A stretch of DNA of 64,000 nucleotides from CAZEKB01 sp964512225 (GTDB taxonomy: Bacteria > Myxococcota_A > UBA796 > UBA9615): contig CAZEKB010000017.1 in assembly GCA_964512225.1 (NCBI GenBank), positions 14,148-78,147 of the forward strand, read 5' to 3'. The notes under the pieces are model-generated. The model ran no database searches, had not been told where the DNA came from, and saw only the letters and a program-made list of their open reading frames with translations. A program made the position numbers and the translations under genes. Of the stretch, positions 1 through 8,734 are shown one piece after another (within the stretch, counting starts at the first letter, position 1; the number at the start of each line of letters is the position of its first letter).

Positions 1-753
1 GCCAAGCACGTGTGCGACGCGGGCCACATGGACGGCGTCGGCGCGGTCTTCGGGATCCACATGGACACCCGGTGGGCGCCCGGCGAGATCGTCGTGCAGC
101 CCGGCCCCGTGAACGCCTCCACCACCACGATCCGGATCTTCGTGACCGGCCGCGGCAGCCACGGCGCCCGGCCGCACCTGGGCATCGACGCCCTGCTGGT
201 GGGCGCGCGGATCGTCGACGGGCTGCAATCGATCGTGAGCCGCGAGCTCCACCCGGGCCGGCCCGCGGTCGTCACCGTCGGCACGTTCCAGGCGGGCACG
301 GGCCACAACGTGCTCGCGGGCGAGGCGAAGCTCGCGGGCACCGTCCGCTGCTTCGACGAGGCCGTCCGCCGGACCATCCTGGACGCGATCGTCCGGGTCG
401 CCGAAGGCACCGCGTCGGCGCACGGCGCGACCGCGCGGGTGGAGTTCGGCGAAGGCTGCGCCGCCGTGATCAACGACCCGGGCATGGCCGCGGTGGCCGC
501 CCGCGCGGCGGCGTCCGTCGTGGGCTCGGCCGGCGTGCAGAGCCTCCCCGAGCCGAACATGGGCGGCGAGGACTTCAGCTTCTACCTGGAGCGCGCGCCG
601 GGGTGCTACGTGCGCCTCGGGGGCGGCATCCCGGGCCGAGACCCCATCCCCGCGCACAACCCGGCGTTCGACTGGGACGAGCGGGCGATCGCGGTGGGCG
701 CCCGCTACTTCGAGGCCGTCGCCCGGGAAGCGATCACCAGCCTCGCCGACTGA
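1..753 (+). CDS. M20-family amidohydrolase/peptidase, 5'-truncated by the window edge
   Basis: This is the C-terminal 250 or so residues of a metal-dependent amidohydrolase of the M20 group (hippurate hydrolase, IAA-amino-acid hydrolase and carboxypeptidase Ss1-like enzymes), which cleave N-acyl amino acids or small peptides. The frame is open from base 1, so the true start lies outside the window; the GTG at 10 is internal. Visible family landmarks are the FGIHMD segment, the dimerisation domain with GSHGARPHLGIDA, the GHNVLAG motif, and the C-terminal metal/substrate segment MGGEDFSFYLERAPG followed by PAHNPAFDWDE. The His-rich N-terminal metal site is missing only because of truncation. 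The downstream dnaJ-like gene is convergent, with 12 bases between stops. The substrate cannot be inferred. Confidence 0.88.
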   Translation, partial: AKHVCDAGHMDGVGAVFGIHMDTRWAPGEIVVQPGPVNASTTTIRIFVTGRGSHGARPHLGIDALLVGARIVDGLQSIVSRELHPGRPAVVTVGTFQAGTGHNVLAGEAKLAGTVRCFDEAVRRTILDAIVRVAEGTASAHGATARVEFGEGCAAVINDPGMAAVAARAAASVVGSAGVQSLPEPNMGGEDFSFYLERAPGCYVRLGGGIPGRDPIPAHNPAFDWDERAIAVGARYFEAVAREAITSLAD

Positions 754-765
754 CCCGAGTCGGCC

Positions 766-2346
766 TCAGGTTTCGTCCCAGATCCCCGAGCGCGGCTTGA
801 AACCCGAGCTTTCTTCGAGTTTCGAGAGTAGCTCGATCTGATCCCCGTTCAAGCGGCGCGGCAACTGGATCAGCACGACCAGGATCTGGGTGCCCTTCCG
901 GCCCGGCTGCTCGGGGTCCGGCAGCCCCAGGCCCCGCAGCACGATCCGCTCTCCGGCGCGGATGCCGGGCGGGATCGACACCGTGGTGGCGCCGTGCACG
1001 GTCGGCACCTCGATGCGCACGCCGCCGACCGCCTCGAACGGAGTGATGGGCACGTCCAGGACGACGTTGCAGCCGTCGACGCGGAAGTACGGGTGGTCCT
1101 CCGGCACGAGGTCGAGGACCAGGTCGCCCCGGCCCCCCGAGCCGTGGTGGCCGCGGCCCGGGACGGTCACGGTCGCGCCCGCGCCGATGCCCGGCGGGAC
1201 CGCGACGCTCACGCGCTCCATCGCCCAGTTGCCGTCGGCGTCCGGCACGCGGAAGGTCACCTCCCGCGAGCCCCCGTGCAGCGCGGTCAGGAAGGGCACC
1301 GAGACGGTCATCCGCAGCGAGTCCGTAGGGGTCGGCGCCGCCGCGGCCGAGGGCGTCGGATCCGGAGACCGCTCGGTCCCGAACGCATCCCCCGCGGGGG
1401 CGGGTCGCGACGCCTGCTCGGGTCGGGGTGCGGGCTGCGGCCGCGGGGTGGTGGAGCGGCGCGAGCGCTTCTTGGCGCCGTACCGGGCCGCGTCGATCTC
1501 CGCGCGACTCGGCGCCGGGGGCGGCTCTCCCACGGCCCCGTCGCCGCCGCCGAACGCGGCCTGCACGAGGCCGTCGTAGTCGAGGCCGCCGATGCCGGTG
1601 CGGGACGCCCCGTCCTCGGCCTCGCCGCTGCGCCGGATCGACGGTCGCCACGGCGACGCCTCCTCGACACCCTCGGGGTCGGAGTTCTGTACGGTCGAGG
1701 CGGTCGATCCCCCGCCCCCACCGCCGAGCTTCACGCCGCCAACCCGGGGCCCCGCCTTCGCGCCGCCCGCCACCGTCGAGGGGTTCCACGGCGAGCCCGC
1801 GCTCACCCCCTCGCCCGCGGACATGCGCCCCTCCCGGTTCATGCGCTCGGGGTTCCAGATGTCGCTCGGCGGGGCCGTGGTGCCGGTGGCGGCTCGGCCA
1901 CCCCCGTCCCCGGTCCGCTCCCAGGGGTTGTCCATGGGGGTGCCGCCGCCGCCCTTGCTGCTGCCGACGTCGGGACCGTCCCCGAACAGCTTCGAGAAGA
2001 TGTCCGCGACCCCGCTGCCCGCCTCGGTGTCGAGCTCGATGTCGTCGCCGTCCTCCCCGGGTCGGGTCGGGCTCGGACCAGAGTGCCAGCTCGCGTGCCA
2101 GTCGCCCCCCGCCGCGCTCACGCCCCCGCGACCCCAGCGGTCGTAGTGCGCGCGCTTCTTCGGGTCCGAGAGGACGTCGTACGCGGTGCGCACCTCCTGG
2201 AACCGGCGCGCCGCCGAGGCGCTGCCCTTGTTCTCGGGGAGATCCGGATGACACGCGCGCGCCGCCTTGCGGTAGGCGCGCTTGACGGCTCGCTCGTCGG
2301 CGTCGGGCTCGATACCCAGGACGGCGTAGTGGTCGGGGGTCGCCAT
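766..2346 (-). CDS. DnaJ-family (type II, CbpA-like) co-chaperone with long disordered linker
   Basis: A 526-residue J-domain protein expected to stimulate Hsp70 ATPase in the cytoplasm. The start was set at MATPDHYAVLG because the J-domain begins there; the frame extends 27 codons further upstream without family similarity. The HPD motif is at residues 33-35. Residues about 70-345 are a Gly/Pro/Ser-rich, low-complexity linker. The last 180 residues hold the two beta-sandwich substrate-binding domains (VSVPFLTALHGG, then the VSIPPGIRAGERIVLRG region). The CxxCxGxG zinc domain of classical DnaJ is absent, so it is closer to CbpA/type II, but the linker is far longer than usual. It is divergent from the radical SAM gene, with a 94-base shared upstream region. 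Confidence 0.9.
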   Translation of the reverse strand: MATPDHYAVLGIEPDADERAVKRAYRKAARACHPDLPENKGSASAARRFQEVRTAYDVLSDPKKRAHYDRWGRGGVSAAGGDWHASWHSGPSPTRPGEDGDDIELDTEAGSGVADIFSKLFGDGPDVGSSKGGGGTPMDNPWERTGDGGGRAATGTTAPPSDIWNPERMNREGRMSAGEGVSAGSPWNPSTVAGGAKAGPRVGGVKLGGGGGGSTASTVQNSDPEGVEEASPWRPSIRRSGEAEDGASRTGIGGLDYDGLVQAAFGGGDGAVGEPPPAPSRAEIDAARYGAKKRSRRSTTPRPQPAPRPEQASRPAPAGDAFGTERSPDPTPSAAAAPTPTDSLRMTVSVPFLTALHGGSREVTFRVPDADGNWAMERVSVAVPPGIGAGATVTVPGRGHHGSGGRGDLVLDLVPEDHPYFRVDGCNVVLDVPITPFEAVGGVRIEVPTVHGATTVSIPPGIRAGERIVLRGLGLPDPEQPGRKGTQILVVLIQLPRRLNGDQIELLSKLEESSGFKPRSGIWDET

Positions 2347-2440
2347 GGCGGGCGACCATGCTCCCTCGCAGCCCCCCGGATCGCAAGCGGCCCGGGCGGG
2401 CGCGCGGGCGACTCCGGGCGACGTCATCTATCCTGGGGGC

Positions 2441-3922
2441 ATGCACGTCTCGCTCGTCGCCACGCCCATCTGGGCCATGAAGACGCCCCCGCTGACGACT
2501 GCGTACCTCACGGGCTGGCTGCTCCAGCACGGCCACGACGTCCTGCAGCTCGACTGGAACATCGAGCTGTTCCACCACGCCCCGGACGAGCTCAAGGAGT
2601 ACTGGGACCGCACGCACCTGCACAAGTGGCAGGACCCCGACCGCTACCGCGACGAGATCGCTCCGCGCGTCACCTCCCCCACCATCGACTCGTACGTCGA
2701 CCGCATCCTCGCGGACCGCCCCCGCGTCGTCGGGATCTCCACCTACTCGATCGAGGCCACGAAGCACCTCGCCCGGGCGATCAAGCAGCGCGCTCCGGAC
2801 GTGCTTGTGGTGGTCGGGGGCCAGGTCTGCGACCCCGGCTTCTACGGCTACAACCTCGCCTGGAGCGACGCGATCGACCTGGTCGTCTACGGCGAGGGCG
2901 AGGGGCCCCTCAAGGACATCATCGACACCGTCGCGGCGGGGTCGTCGGACTTCTCCCACATCCAGGGGCTGCTCATCCCCCGGGAGGGCGGGGCGGTCGA
3001 GGACACCGGCCTGCGCACCCCGATCAAGGCCATGGAGTCGCTGTCCTGGCCGTCGTTCGAGGGGCTGCCGCTCGACTACTACACGTCGGACACGGGCGCG
3101 CCGTACGCCCCGTCGCGGGCCGTCAGCACGCTCATGTCCCGCGGCTGCGTGCGCAAGTGCGACTTCTGCCTGCAGGCCGAGATCTGGCTGAACTTCCGGT
3201 TCCGCACCGCCGAGGACATCTACGCGGAGATGGCCGACTACTCGGAGCGGTACGAGCTCACGAGCTATCACTTCAACGATCTGCTGATCAACGGCAACGT
3301 CCGGCAGCTCTCCCGCCTGTGCGACCTCCTGCTCGAGCGCCCGCTGAACCTGACCTGGGGCGGCAACGCGATCTGCAGCAAGACCCTCAAGCGGGGCCTG
3401 CTCGAGAAGATGCGGGCGGCGGGGTGCGAGTTCCTGGGGTTCGGCTTCGAGTCCTTCTCCGACCCGGTCCTCAAGGCGATGGCCAAGAAGTACGACGCCA
3501 AGGAGGCGAGCCGGCTGCTCAAGGACATGCACGAGGTGGGCATGCGGTTCTTCAGCAACCTGATCATCGGGCACCCGGCCGAGGGCCGGAAGGAGTTCGC
3601 GGACACGATCCGGTTCCTGATCGAGCACGCGGAGTACTTCACCGAGCCGCCCACCTCGTCGCTGCTGATCGTCCAGAAGAACACGCCGATCTGGCGCGCG
3701 CGGAAGTACTGGAAGATCGAGATGGAGGAGGGCGACGCCCTGGGCTGGCGCCTCGAGGACGGCTCGAACACGCTCCCCGAGCGGAAGTACCGCGCCCAGG
3801 TGATGAACTTCTTCTACGAGTCCCTGTTCGACGCCGGGATCAAGATCACGGACATGGACACGGACAAGGACCTGTCCCTCATGAACGACGACGTGATCCC
3901 CCGGACCGCCCAGGCGAACTGA
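2441..3922 (+). CDS. B12-binding-domain radical SAM protein
   Basis: 493 residues. The first 170 or so look like the cobalamin-binding Rossmann domain found in front of many radical SAM enzymes (the VVVGGQVCDPGFYGYNL region, then VVYGEGEGPL). The radical SAM core follows, with the 4Fe-4S motif CVRKCDFC giving cysteines at about 236, 240 and 243. The later GFGFESFSDPVLKAM and the NLIIGHPAEG segment are typical of the TIM-barrel core. The ATG at 2441 is preceded by a purine-rich CTGGGGGC; codons upstream of it have no family similarity. Such proteins methylate or rearrange unactivated carbons in tailoring or lipid pathways, but no partner enzyme lies next to it, so the substrate is unknown. The canonical DxHxxG cobalamin motif was not seen. 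Confidence 0.85.
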   Translation: MHVSLVATPIWAMKTPPLTTAYLTGWLLQHGHDVLQLDWNIELFHHAPDELKEYWDRTHLHKWQDPDRYRDEIAPRVTSPTIDSYVDRILADRPRVVGISTYSIEATKHLARAIKQRAPDVLVVVGGQVCDPGFYGYNLAWSDAIDLVVYGEGEGPLKDIIDTVAAGSSDFSHIQGLLIPREGGAVEDTGLRTPIKAMESLSWPSFEGLPLDYYTSDTGAPYAPSRAVSTLMSRGCVRKCDFCLQAEIWLNFRFRTAEDIYAEMADYSERYELTSYHFNDLLINGNVRQLSRLCDLLLERPLNLTWGGNAICSKTLKRGLLEKMRAAGCEFLGFGFESFSDPVLKAMAKKYDAKEASRLLKDMHEVGMRFFSNLIIGHPAEGRKEFADTIRFLIEHAEYFTEPPTSSLLIVQKNTPIWRARKYWKIEMEEGDALGWRLEDGSNTLPERKYRAQVMNFFYESLFDAGIKITDMDTDKDLSLMNDDVIPRTAQAN

Positions 3923-4078
3923 TCTCGCGGCGCCGCGCGCCACCCTCGGCAAAAAAACCCACGAGGTCCCTGGAAGTCTTCGCCGGATCGGCGATCAGTG
4001 AGGCATTCTCCGGATCAGCTGAATACCTGATGGCGGTGCGTCGTCCCAGAGGGACGCACCGTGCGGACGCGGACGACC
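3923..4078. other. Intergenic region with an inverted repeat before the M23 gene
   Basis: 156 bases without a gene. The one structure seen is an 8-bp perfect inverted repeat, GGTGCGTC at 4035-4042 and GACGCACC at 4053-4060, with a 10-base loop, ending 18 bases before the ATG of the M23 lipoprotein gene. It would lie in the 5' leader and could affect translation or mark an operator. There is no T-run, so it is not a convincing intrinsic terminator for the gene upstream. Confidence 0.45.
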
Positions 4079-5380
4079 ATGAAACGAGCCCTCTTCTTCG
4101 CCCTGGCGGCGCTCCTCGTCGTGGCCTGCACCGACGAACCCGAGCTCGCGGACCCGGAGCCCGCCCCCGAGCCGGTCGTCGTCGAGCCCGAGCCCCCGCC
4201 CCCGCCCCCGTGGACCGAGTCGGCCGTGAAGGTGAAGAGCGGCCAGGTCATCACGAAGCTGCTCCAGGACCAGGGCCTCGACTACGCGGACGCCCTCGCG
4301 ATCGTGAACGCGGGCAAGGACATCCACGACCTCGCTCGGATCCGCGCGGGCGAGACGCTCACGATCCGGTCGGATCGGGAGGACGCGTCGTTCGTGGCGC
4401 TCGTCTACCCCCTCGACCGCTTCGGGGAGCGGCGGCTCCACATCCGCCGGGGCGAGGAGGGCGAGTCGACGTGGGTCGCCGAGGAGCAGGCGCGCCCCGT
4501 GCGCGTCGGGCCGGTGCCGATGGCGGGCAGCGTCGCCGGCTCCTTCTGGGGAACGTGCGAGCGACTGGGCCTCGAGGCCGCGAACATCGTCGAGTTCGCC
4601 GCGATCTTCGAGTGGGAGGTCGACTTCAACATGCAGGTGCGGGCGGGCGACGGCATCCGCATGGTCATCGAGGACATCCGCGACGCCGAGACCAACGAAC
4701 ACCTCCGCTACGGGAAGATCCTGGCCGCGGAGTACACGTCGTCGGGCAAGGAGTTCGTGGGCGTGCGCTACGAAGACGCGGACGAGACGGTCGGCTGGTT
4801 CAACGAAGAGGGGCTGGCGAGCCGAAAGATGTTCCTCAAGTCGCCCCTGAAGTTCTCGCGCATCAGCTCCCGCTTCCAGAAGCGACGGTTCCACCCGGTC
4901 CTCAAGAAGTGGCGCTCGCACAACGGCGTGGACTACGCCGCGGGCAAGGGTACGCCGGTGCGGGCCATCGGGCGGGGCACGGTCAAGATCGCGGGCACCA
5001 AGGGCGGCTACGGCAAGCACGTGCGCCTGCGCCACAACGACAAGTACGGCAGCTCGTACTCGCACCTGAGCCGCATCGCCGTGCGCCGCGGGCAGGTCGT
5101 GAACCAGGGGGACGTCGTCGGGTACGTCGGCTCCACGGGGCTCGCGACGGGGCCGCACCTCCACTTCGAGTTCTACGTCGACGGCGGCTACACGAACTTC
5201 CTCGCCCAGAAGTTCCCGCGGTCCGAGCCGATCTCCAAGAAGGAGCGGCCCGCGTTCGAGGCCGTGCGCGACATGTACCTGCCGATGCTGCGGGCGATCC
5301 CGCGGGCGGGCATGCAGCTCGCCGAGCGCACCGAAGACGACGAGGACACGGACGGCGGCTCGGACCTGCACGCCGACTGA
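4079..5380 (+). CDS. M23-family peptidoglycan endopeptidase lipoprotein (LytM/OapA-like)
   Basis: A 433-residue lipoprotein expected to act on periplasmic peptidoglycan. The ATG at 4079 (MKRALFF) gives a clean signal peptide ending in a lipobox, VVA-C, with the lipidated Cys near residue 18; a GTG six codons upstream is less likely. A Pro/Glu-rich tether is followed by an OapA/LysM-like region (residues about 48-100, VKVKSGQVITKLLQDQGL). The C-terminal M23 LytM domain has the zinc-site motif HNGVDYA (around residue 281) and the second motif HLHFE (around 360), so both metal motifs are intact and it should be a real hydrolase rather than a degenerate EnvC-type activator. It stands alone, between the radical SAM gene and the M14 peptidase. 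Confidence 0.92.
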   Translation: MKRALFFALAALLVVACTDEPELADPEPAPEPVVVEPEPPPPPPWTESAVKVKSGQVITKLLQDQGLDYADALAIVNAGKDIHDLARIRAGETLTIRSDREDASFVALVYPLDRFGERRLHIRRGEEGESTWVAEEQARPVRVGPVPMAGSVAGSFWGTCERLGLEAANIVEFAAIFEWEVDFNMQVRAGDGIRMVIEDIRDAETNEHLRYGKILAAEYTSSGKEFVGVRYEDADETVGWFNEEGLASRKMFLKSPLKFSRISSRFQKRRFHPVLKKWRSHNGVDYAAGKGTPVRAIGRGTVKIAGTKGGYGKHVRLRHNDKYGSSYSHLSRIAVRRGQVVNQGDVVGYVGSTGLATGPHLHFEFYVDGGYTNFLAQKFPRSEPISKKERPAFEAVRDMYLPMLRAIPRAGMQLAERTEDDEDTDGGSDLHAD

Positions 5381-5435
5381 CGGAGCTCGCGCCGCGACCC
5401 GGGCCGCGGGTCGTCCGCGTCGTTATGGTGCGGGC

Positions 5436-7616
5436 GTGAGTCGCCCGACCCCGCTCTCGCTCGCGCTGCTCGTCGCCCTCGCCGGGACGGCCGCCGCGCA
5501 GACCCTCGAGCCCGCGCCCGGACCGTGGGCCCTCGTGGCCATGCCGCGCGACGCGGCGACGGCGGCGGCCCTGCCCCTCGTGGCCCACGGGCTCGACGTG
5601 GAGGGAGGCACGCAGTCCACCCTGCACGCCGAGGCCAAGCCCTCCGCCGTCGCGGCCCTGCGCGCGCTGGGGGTGGACGTGAGCGTACTCGCCCCCGACG
5701 TGCGGGCCCTGCGGCCGACCCCGGACGGCGCCCGCGGCCCCACGTACCACACGCCCGCCGAGGTCGACGACCTCCTCGCGGCCCTGGCCTCGGACCGCCC
5801 CGACGTCGCCCGCCTCGTGGACCTGGGTCGCTCCGTCGACGGCCGACCGCTCACGGGCCTGCTCCTGACCGACCGCCCCGACGAGCGCGAGCTCGACGAA
5901 CCCGCGCTCCGGTTCCTGGGAACCCACCACGGCGACGAGTGGTCTGCCATGGAGGTGGCGATCGCGACGGTCCAGGACCTGGTCGGCCGCTACCCGGAGG
6001 ACCCGAACGTGGCGACGTTGCTCGATCACACCGAGGTCTGGGTCCTCCCGGTCGTCAACCCGGACGGGGTCGTGGAGTTCCGCCGGCGCAACAGCAACGG
6101 GGTCGATCTGAACCGCAACTACGACCACCCCGGGTTCCGCCCCGGCGGCGCCGGGGGCCTCGCGCCCTTCTCCGAGCCCGAGTCGGCCGCGATCCGGGCG
6201 CTGTCCATGTCCCGGGCGTTCCACCTGGGCATCACCCTGCACAGCGGGGCCGCGAACATCGGCTGGCCCTGGAACTGGACGACGGACCCGGCCCTGGACG
6301 CGCCCCTGCTGGAGCCGGTGGCCCAGGCGTACGCCGATCGCACCACGGTCCCCGACTTCTGGATCACCCAGGGGGCCGAGTGGTACGTGTCGTTCGGCGA
6401 CCTCAACGACTGGTCGCTGGACACCCAGGGCACCCACGACTTCACGCTGGAGTGCACCGAAGAGAAGACCCCGGACGACGACGAGATCCCGACGTTCGTC
6501 GACGATCACCTCGACGCCGCCGTGTCCTTCCTCGTCGTGGACGGCACCCGGGGCGTGCGGGGTCGGGTCGTGGACGTGGACGGCCGAGGGATCGAAGCCG
6601 AGATCCTCGCCGATCCCCCCGGCACGACCACCTGGGCCGACCCGGAGACCGGGGCCTACGCGAAGACCCTCGGCCCCGGCGAGACCCAGCTGCTGATCTC
6701 GGCGCCGGGCTTCGTCCCCGCCGTGGCGACGGTCGAGGCGGGCCCCGGCGAGATCCTCCCGTGGCAGACGCGCGACGTGGTCCTGCAGGCGATCGACCGC
6801 ATCGAGGTGGCGTGGATCTCCGGCCGCGAGGTGCCCCCCGACGGCGGGGAGGTGTGCGTCGCGGGGCGCTCGGTCGTGGAGGTGATCGGGCTCGGGGGTC
6901 GAGCGCTGCTGCACCGGCCGTTCTTCCCGCCGGTCGCGCTCGAGGTGGACGTGGGCCCCGAGTGCGTGACCGCCGACGTGGACCCGGAGACCCTGGGCCC
7001 GCCCCACCGCCGGGGGGGCGAGTGGACGCTGCTGGTGGAAGACACCGACGGGGTGGTCCGGGCGCACGTCCCCGGGGCCGTGCTCGTGGCCGAACTCGCC
7101 GACGCCGACGTGGAGGTGGAGGCCACGGACGAACCCGACGTGGTCCGCGTCCTCCTGGTCGGCGAAGACCTCCCCGTGGGCGCCCAGCTGCGCTTCGCGG
7201 GGCCGGGCACGGAGCGCGCGCTGCCGCTGCGTCGGGAGATCGAGGCCGACGGCGCGGCGACCCTGTCGGCCACCGTGGACATCGCGGACTGGGCCCTGGG
7301 GCTGTGGAGCGTCCGGGTGTTCGGCCGAGGGGCGTGGTCCAGCCTCCCCGAGCGGCTCGAGCGCACGCCCACCGGCCTGGTGGCCCTGGAGGCCCCCGGC
7401 GACGACGACGACGACTCCGCCCCCGACGACGACGACGCGGTGGACGACGACGACGCGGTGGACGACGACGACGACGACACCCCGGAGCCGACCCCCGATC
7501 CTCCCCCCGACGGAGAGGGCGGCTGCGAAGATTGCGGCGCGTCCCTCGCCCCCGCCGGGGGCTCCGCGCTCGTGCTCATCCCCCTCGCCCTCCGTCGAAG
7601 GAGACGTTCGTGCTGA
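5436..7616 (+). CDS. Secreted M14 zinc carboxypeptidase with MYXO-CTERM-like sorting tail
   Basis: 726 residues, GTG start at 5436 immediately followed by a good signal peptide ending near AAAQ. The M14 catalytic domain has HHGDEW (zinc His and Glu, residues about 164-169), the NPDGVVEFRRRNSNGVDLNRNYD segment shown here only by its ends (NPDG and LNRNYD), the third zinc ligand in TLHSGAANIGWPW (about 268), and the catalytic Glu in DFTLECTEEK (about 336). Regulatory-like beta domains follow (GVRGRVVDVDGRGIEAE). Residues about 655-695 are an Asp-rich linker of GDDDDD/DDDDA units. The end has paired cysteines (GCEDCG), a hydrophobic stretch and LRRRRRSC, the tripartite layout of MYXO-CTERM sorting signals, suggesting surface anchoring. 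It overlaps the next gene by 7 bases. Confidence 0.9.
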   Translation: MSRPTPLSLALLVALAGTAAAQTLEPAPGPWALVAMPRDAATAAALPLVAHGLDVEGGTQSTLHAEAKPSAVAALRALGVDVSVLAPDVRALRPTPDGARGPTYHTPAEVDDLLAALASDRPDVARLVDLGRSVDGRPLTGLLLTDRPDERELDEPALRFLGTHHGDEWSAMEVAIATVQDLVGRYPEDPNVATLLDHTEVWVLPVVNPDGVVEFRRRNSNGVDLNRNYDHPGFRPGGAGGLAPFSEPESAAIRALSMSRAFHLGITLHSGAANIGWPWNWTTDPALDAPLLEPVAQAYADRTTVPDFWITQGAEWYVSFGDLNDWSLDTQGTHDFTLECTEEKTPDDDEIPTFVDDHLDAAVSFLVVDGTRGVRGRVVDVDGRGIEAEILADPPGTTTWADPETGAYAKTLGPGETQLLISAPGFVPAVATVEAGPGEILPWQTRDVVLQAIDRIEVAWISGREVPPDGGEVCVAGRSVVEVIGLGGRALLHRPFFPPVALEVDVGPECVTADVDPETLGPPHRRGGEWTLLVEDTDGVVRAHVPGAVLVAELADADVEVEATDEPDVVRVLLVGEDLPVGAQLRFAGPGTERALPLRREIEADGAATLSATVDIADWALGLWSVRVFGRGAWSSLPERLERTPTGLVALEAPGDDDDDSAPDDDDAVDDDDAVDDDDDDTPEPTPDPPPDGEGGCEDCGASLAPAGGSALVLIPLALRRRRRSC

Positions 7617-8734
7617 AGCTGCCTGCTCCCCTCCCCCTCGCCCTGGCCGCCGCAGGCCTGCTGTGCGCCTGCGGCGGCGACTCGGGCCCGTCGTTCAAGG
7701 AGGCGGTGACGGAGGTCTACGCCCCCTGCAAGGCGGACCCGGTCAAGGTCGCCGCCGCGACGAAGGCGACCCAGCTCGTCTTCCGTCCGTGCGGCTCCAA
7801 CAACTTCAGCTGGTTCGACTGGAACCCCAGCGGCACCCAGCTCTACTACCAGTCGACCATGGGACCTTGGGTCCTCAAGGACACCACCGAGCACGTCCAG
7901 ATCGGCATCGGGATCCCCCGCGCGAGCGGCGCGTGGGTGACCGACGACATCCTCGCCTACCCCGACCGGGACGGGCGCAAGATCGGCATCTACAACGTCG
8001 AGAGCAACATCGTGAACCTGGTCGAGCTCGACCAGCACGAGCCCGAGCAGCTCGAGAAGGGCGTCCCCGCCGACTCGATCCTGTTCCTCGGCGCGGACGT
8101 GCCCCGGGGCACCAAGGCGATCTACGAGCTGCGGGCCGACACGGCGGAGACGGAGCGGGCCTTCCCCTGGATGAACGGACCGGTGGAGGAGTTCACCTAT
8201 CGCGCGTCCCGCGACATCGTCTGTTATCGGATGCTGGAGGAGACGGTCACGATCTGCGCCGCGGGCGAGACCGGCAAGGAGCTGCATCGCTTCGAAGACC
8301 GCTCCCGGGCGACGCTGAGTCCGGACGGTCGCTACCTCGTCTCCGAGGGCGAGGGCCCCGAGATCTCCGTCTTCACCGCCGCCGAGGGCGATACGCCGGC
8401 GCCCACGAGCCTGCCCGGGGGCGCGTCGTCGAAGATGCGCCCGCCGGCGTTCTTCATCCTGGACCGGGAGACGGGCGAGGAGCTCGAGTGGGAGGGCGTG
8501 CACGGCACGGACTTCGACTGGTACGACCCGTCGCCCTACTTCGCCTCGTACATGCTGTGGGGCTTCGACCACGTCCCGATGAACCGGAACATCACGCTGG
8601 TGGACCTCCGACACTTCTTGAAGTCGAAGGGCTGGAGCCCGCCCCTCGCGGTGGACGGCAGCCCCGCGGCTAGCGGCTCGGAGCCGGTCGAAGGGACGAT
8701 TCGAGCATCCGTCGGAGGTTCTTCGGACCCTTGA
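7610..8734 (+). CDS. Lipoprotein with beta-propeller-like (PD40-type) repeats
   Basis: 374 residues. The GTG at 7610 is chosen because a strong Shine-Dalgarno, GAAGGAGA (7597-7604), sits 5 bases upstream and the translated start is a clean lipoprotein signal ending LLCAC (Cys at about 21). The Shine-Dalgarno lies inside the Arg-tail codons of the M14 gene and the genes overlap by 7 bases, so translational coupling is likely. Segments such as FSWFDWNPSGTQLYYQ and ATLSPDGRYLVSEGEG resemble PD40/WD40-like propeller blades. No catalytic motif was seen; a surface or periplasmic binding role, perhaps with the M14 peptidase, is an inference. Its 3' end overlaps the convergent lipoprotein gene by 65 bases. 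Confidence 0.78.
   Translation: MLKLPAPLPLALAAAGLLCACGGDSGPSFKEAVTEVYAPCKADPVKVAAATKATQLVFRPCGSNNFSWFDWNPSGTQLYYQSTMGPWVLKDTTEHVQIGIGIPRASGAWVTDDILAYPDRDGRKIGIYNVESNIVNLVELDQHEPEQLEKGVPADSILFLGADVPRGTKAIYELRADTAETERAFPWMNGPVEEFTYRASRDIVCYRMLEETVTICAAGETGKELHRFEDRSRATLSPDGRYLVSEGEGPEISVFTAAEGDTPAPTSLPGGASSKMRPPAFFILDRETGEELEWEGVHGTDFDWYDPSPYFASYMLWGFDHVPMNRNITLVDLRHFLKSKGWSPPLAVDGSPAASGSEPVEGTIRASVGGSSDP

Noticed and set aside
734..3952. A 1072-codon minus-strand open frame across the dnaJ-like and radical SAM genes
   Set aside because: Arg/Gly/Pro-rich translation without any motif. It is the antisense shadow of real genes, as expected at this G+C content; the same applies to other very long frames, such as 994-5439, 58511-62929 and 52730-57313.
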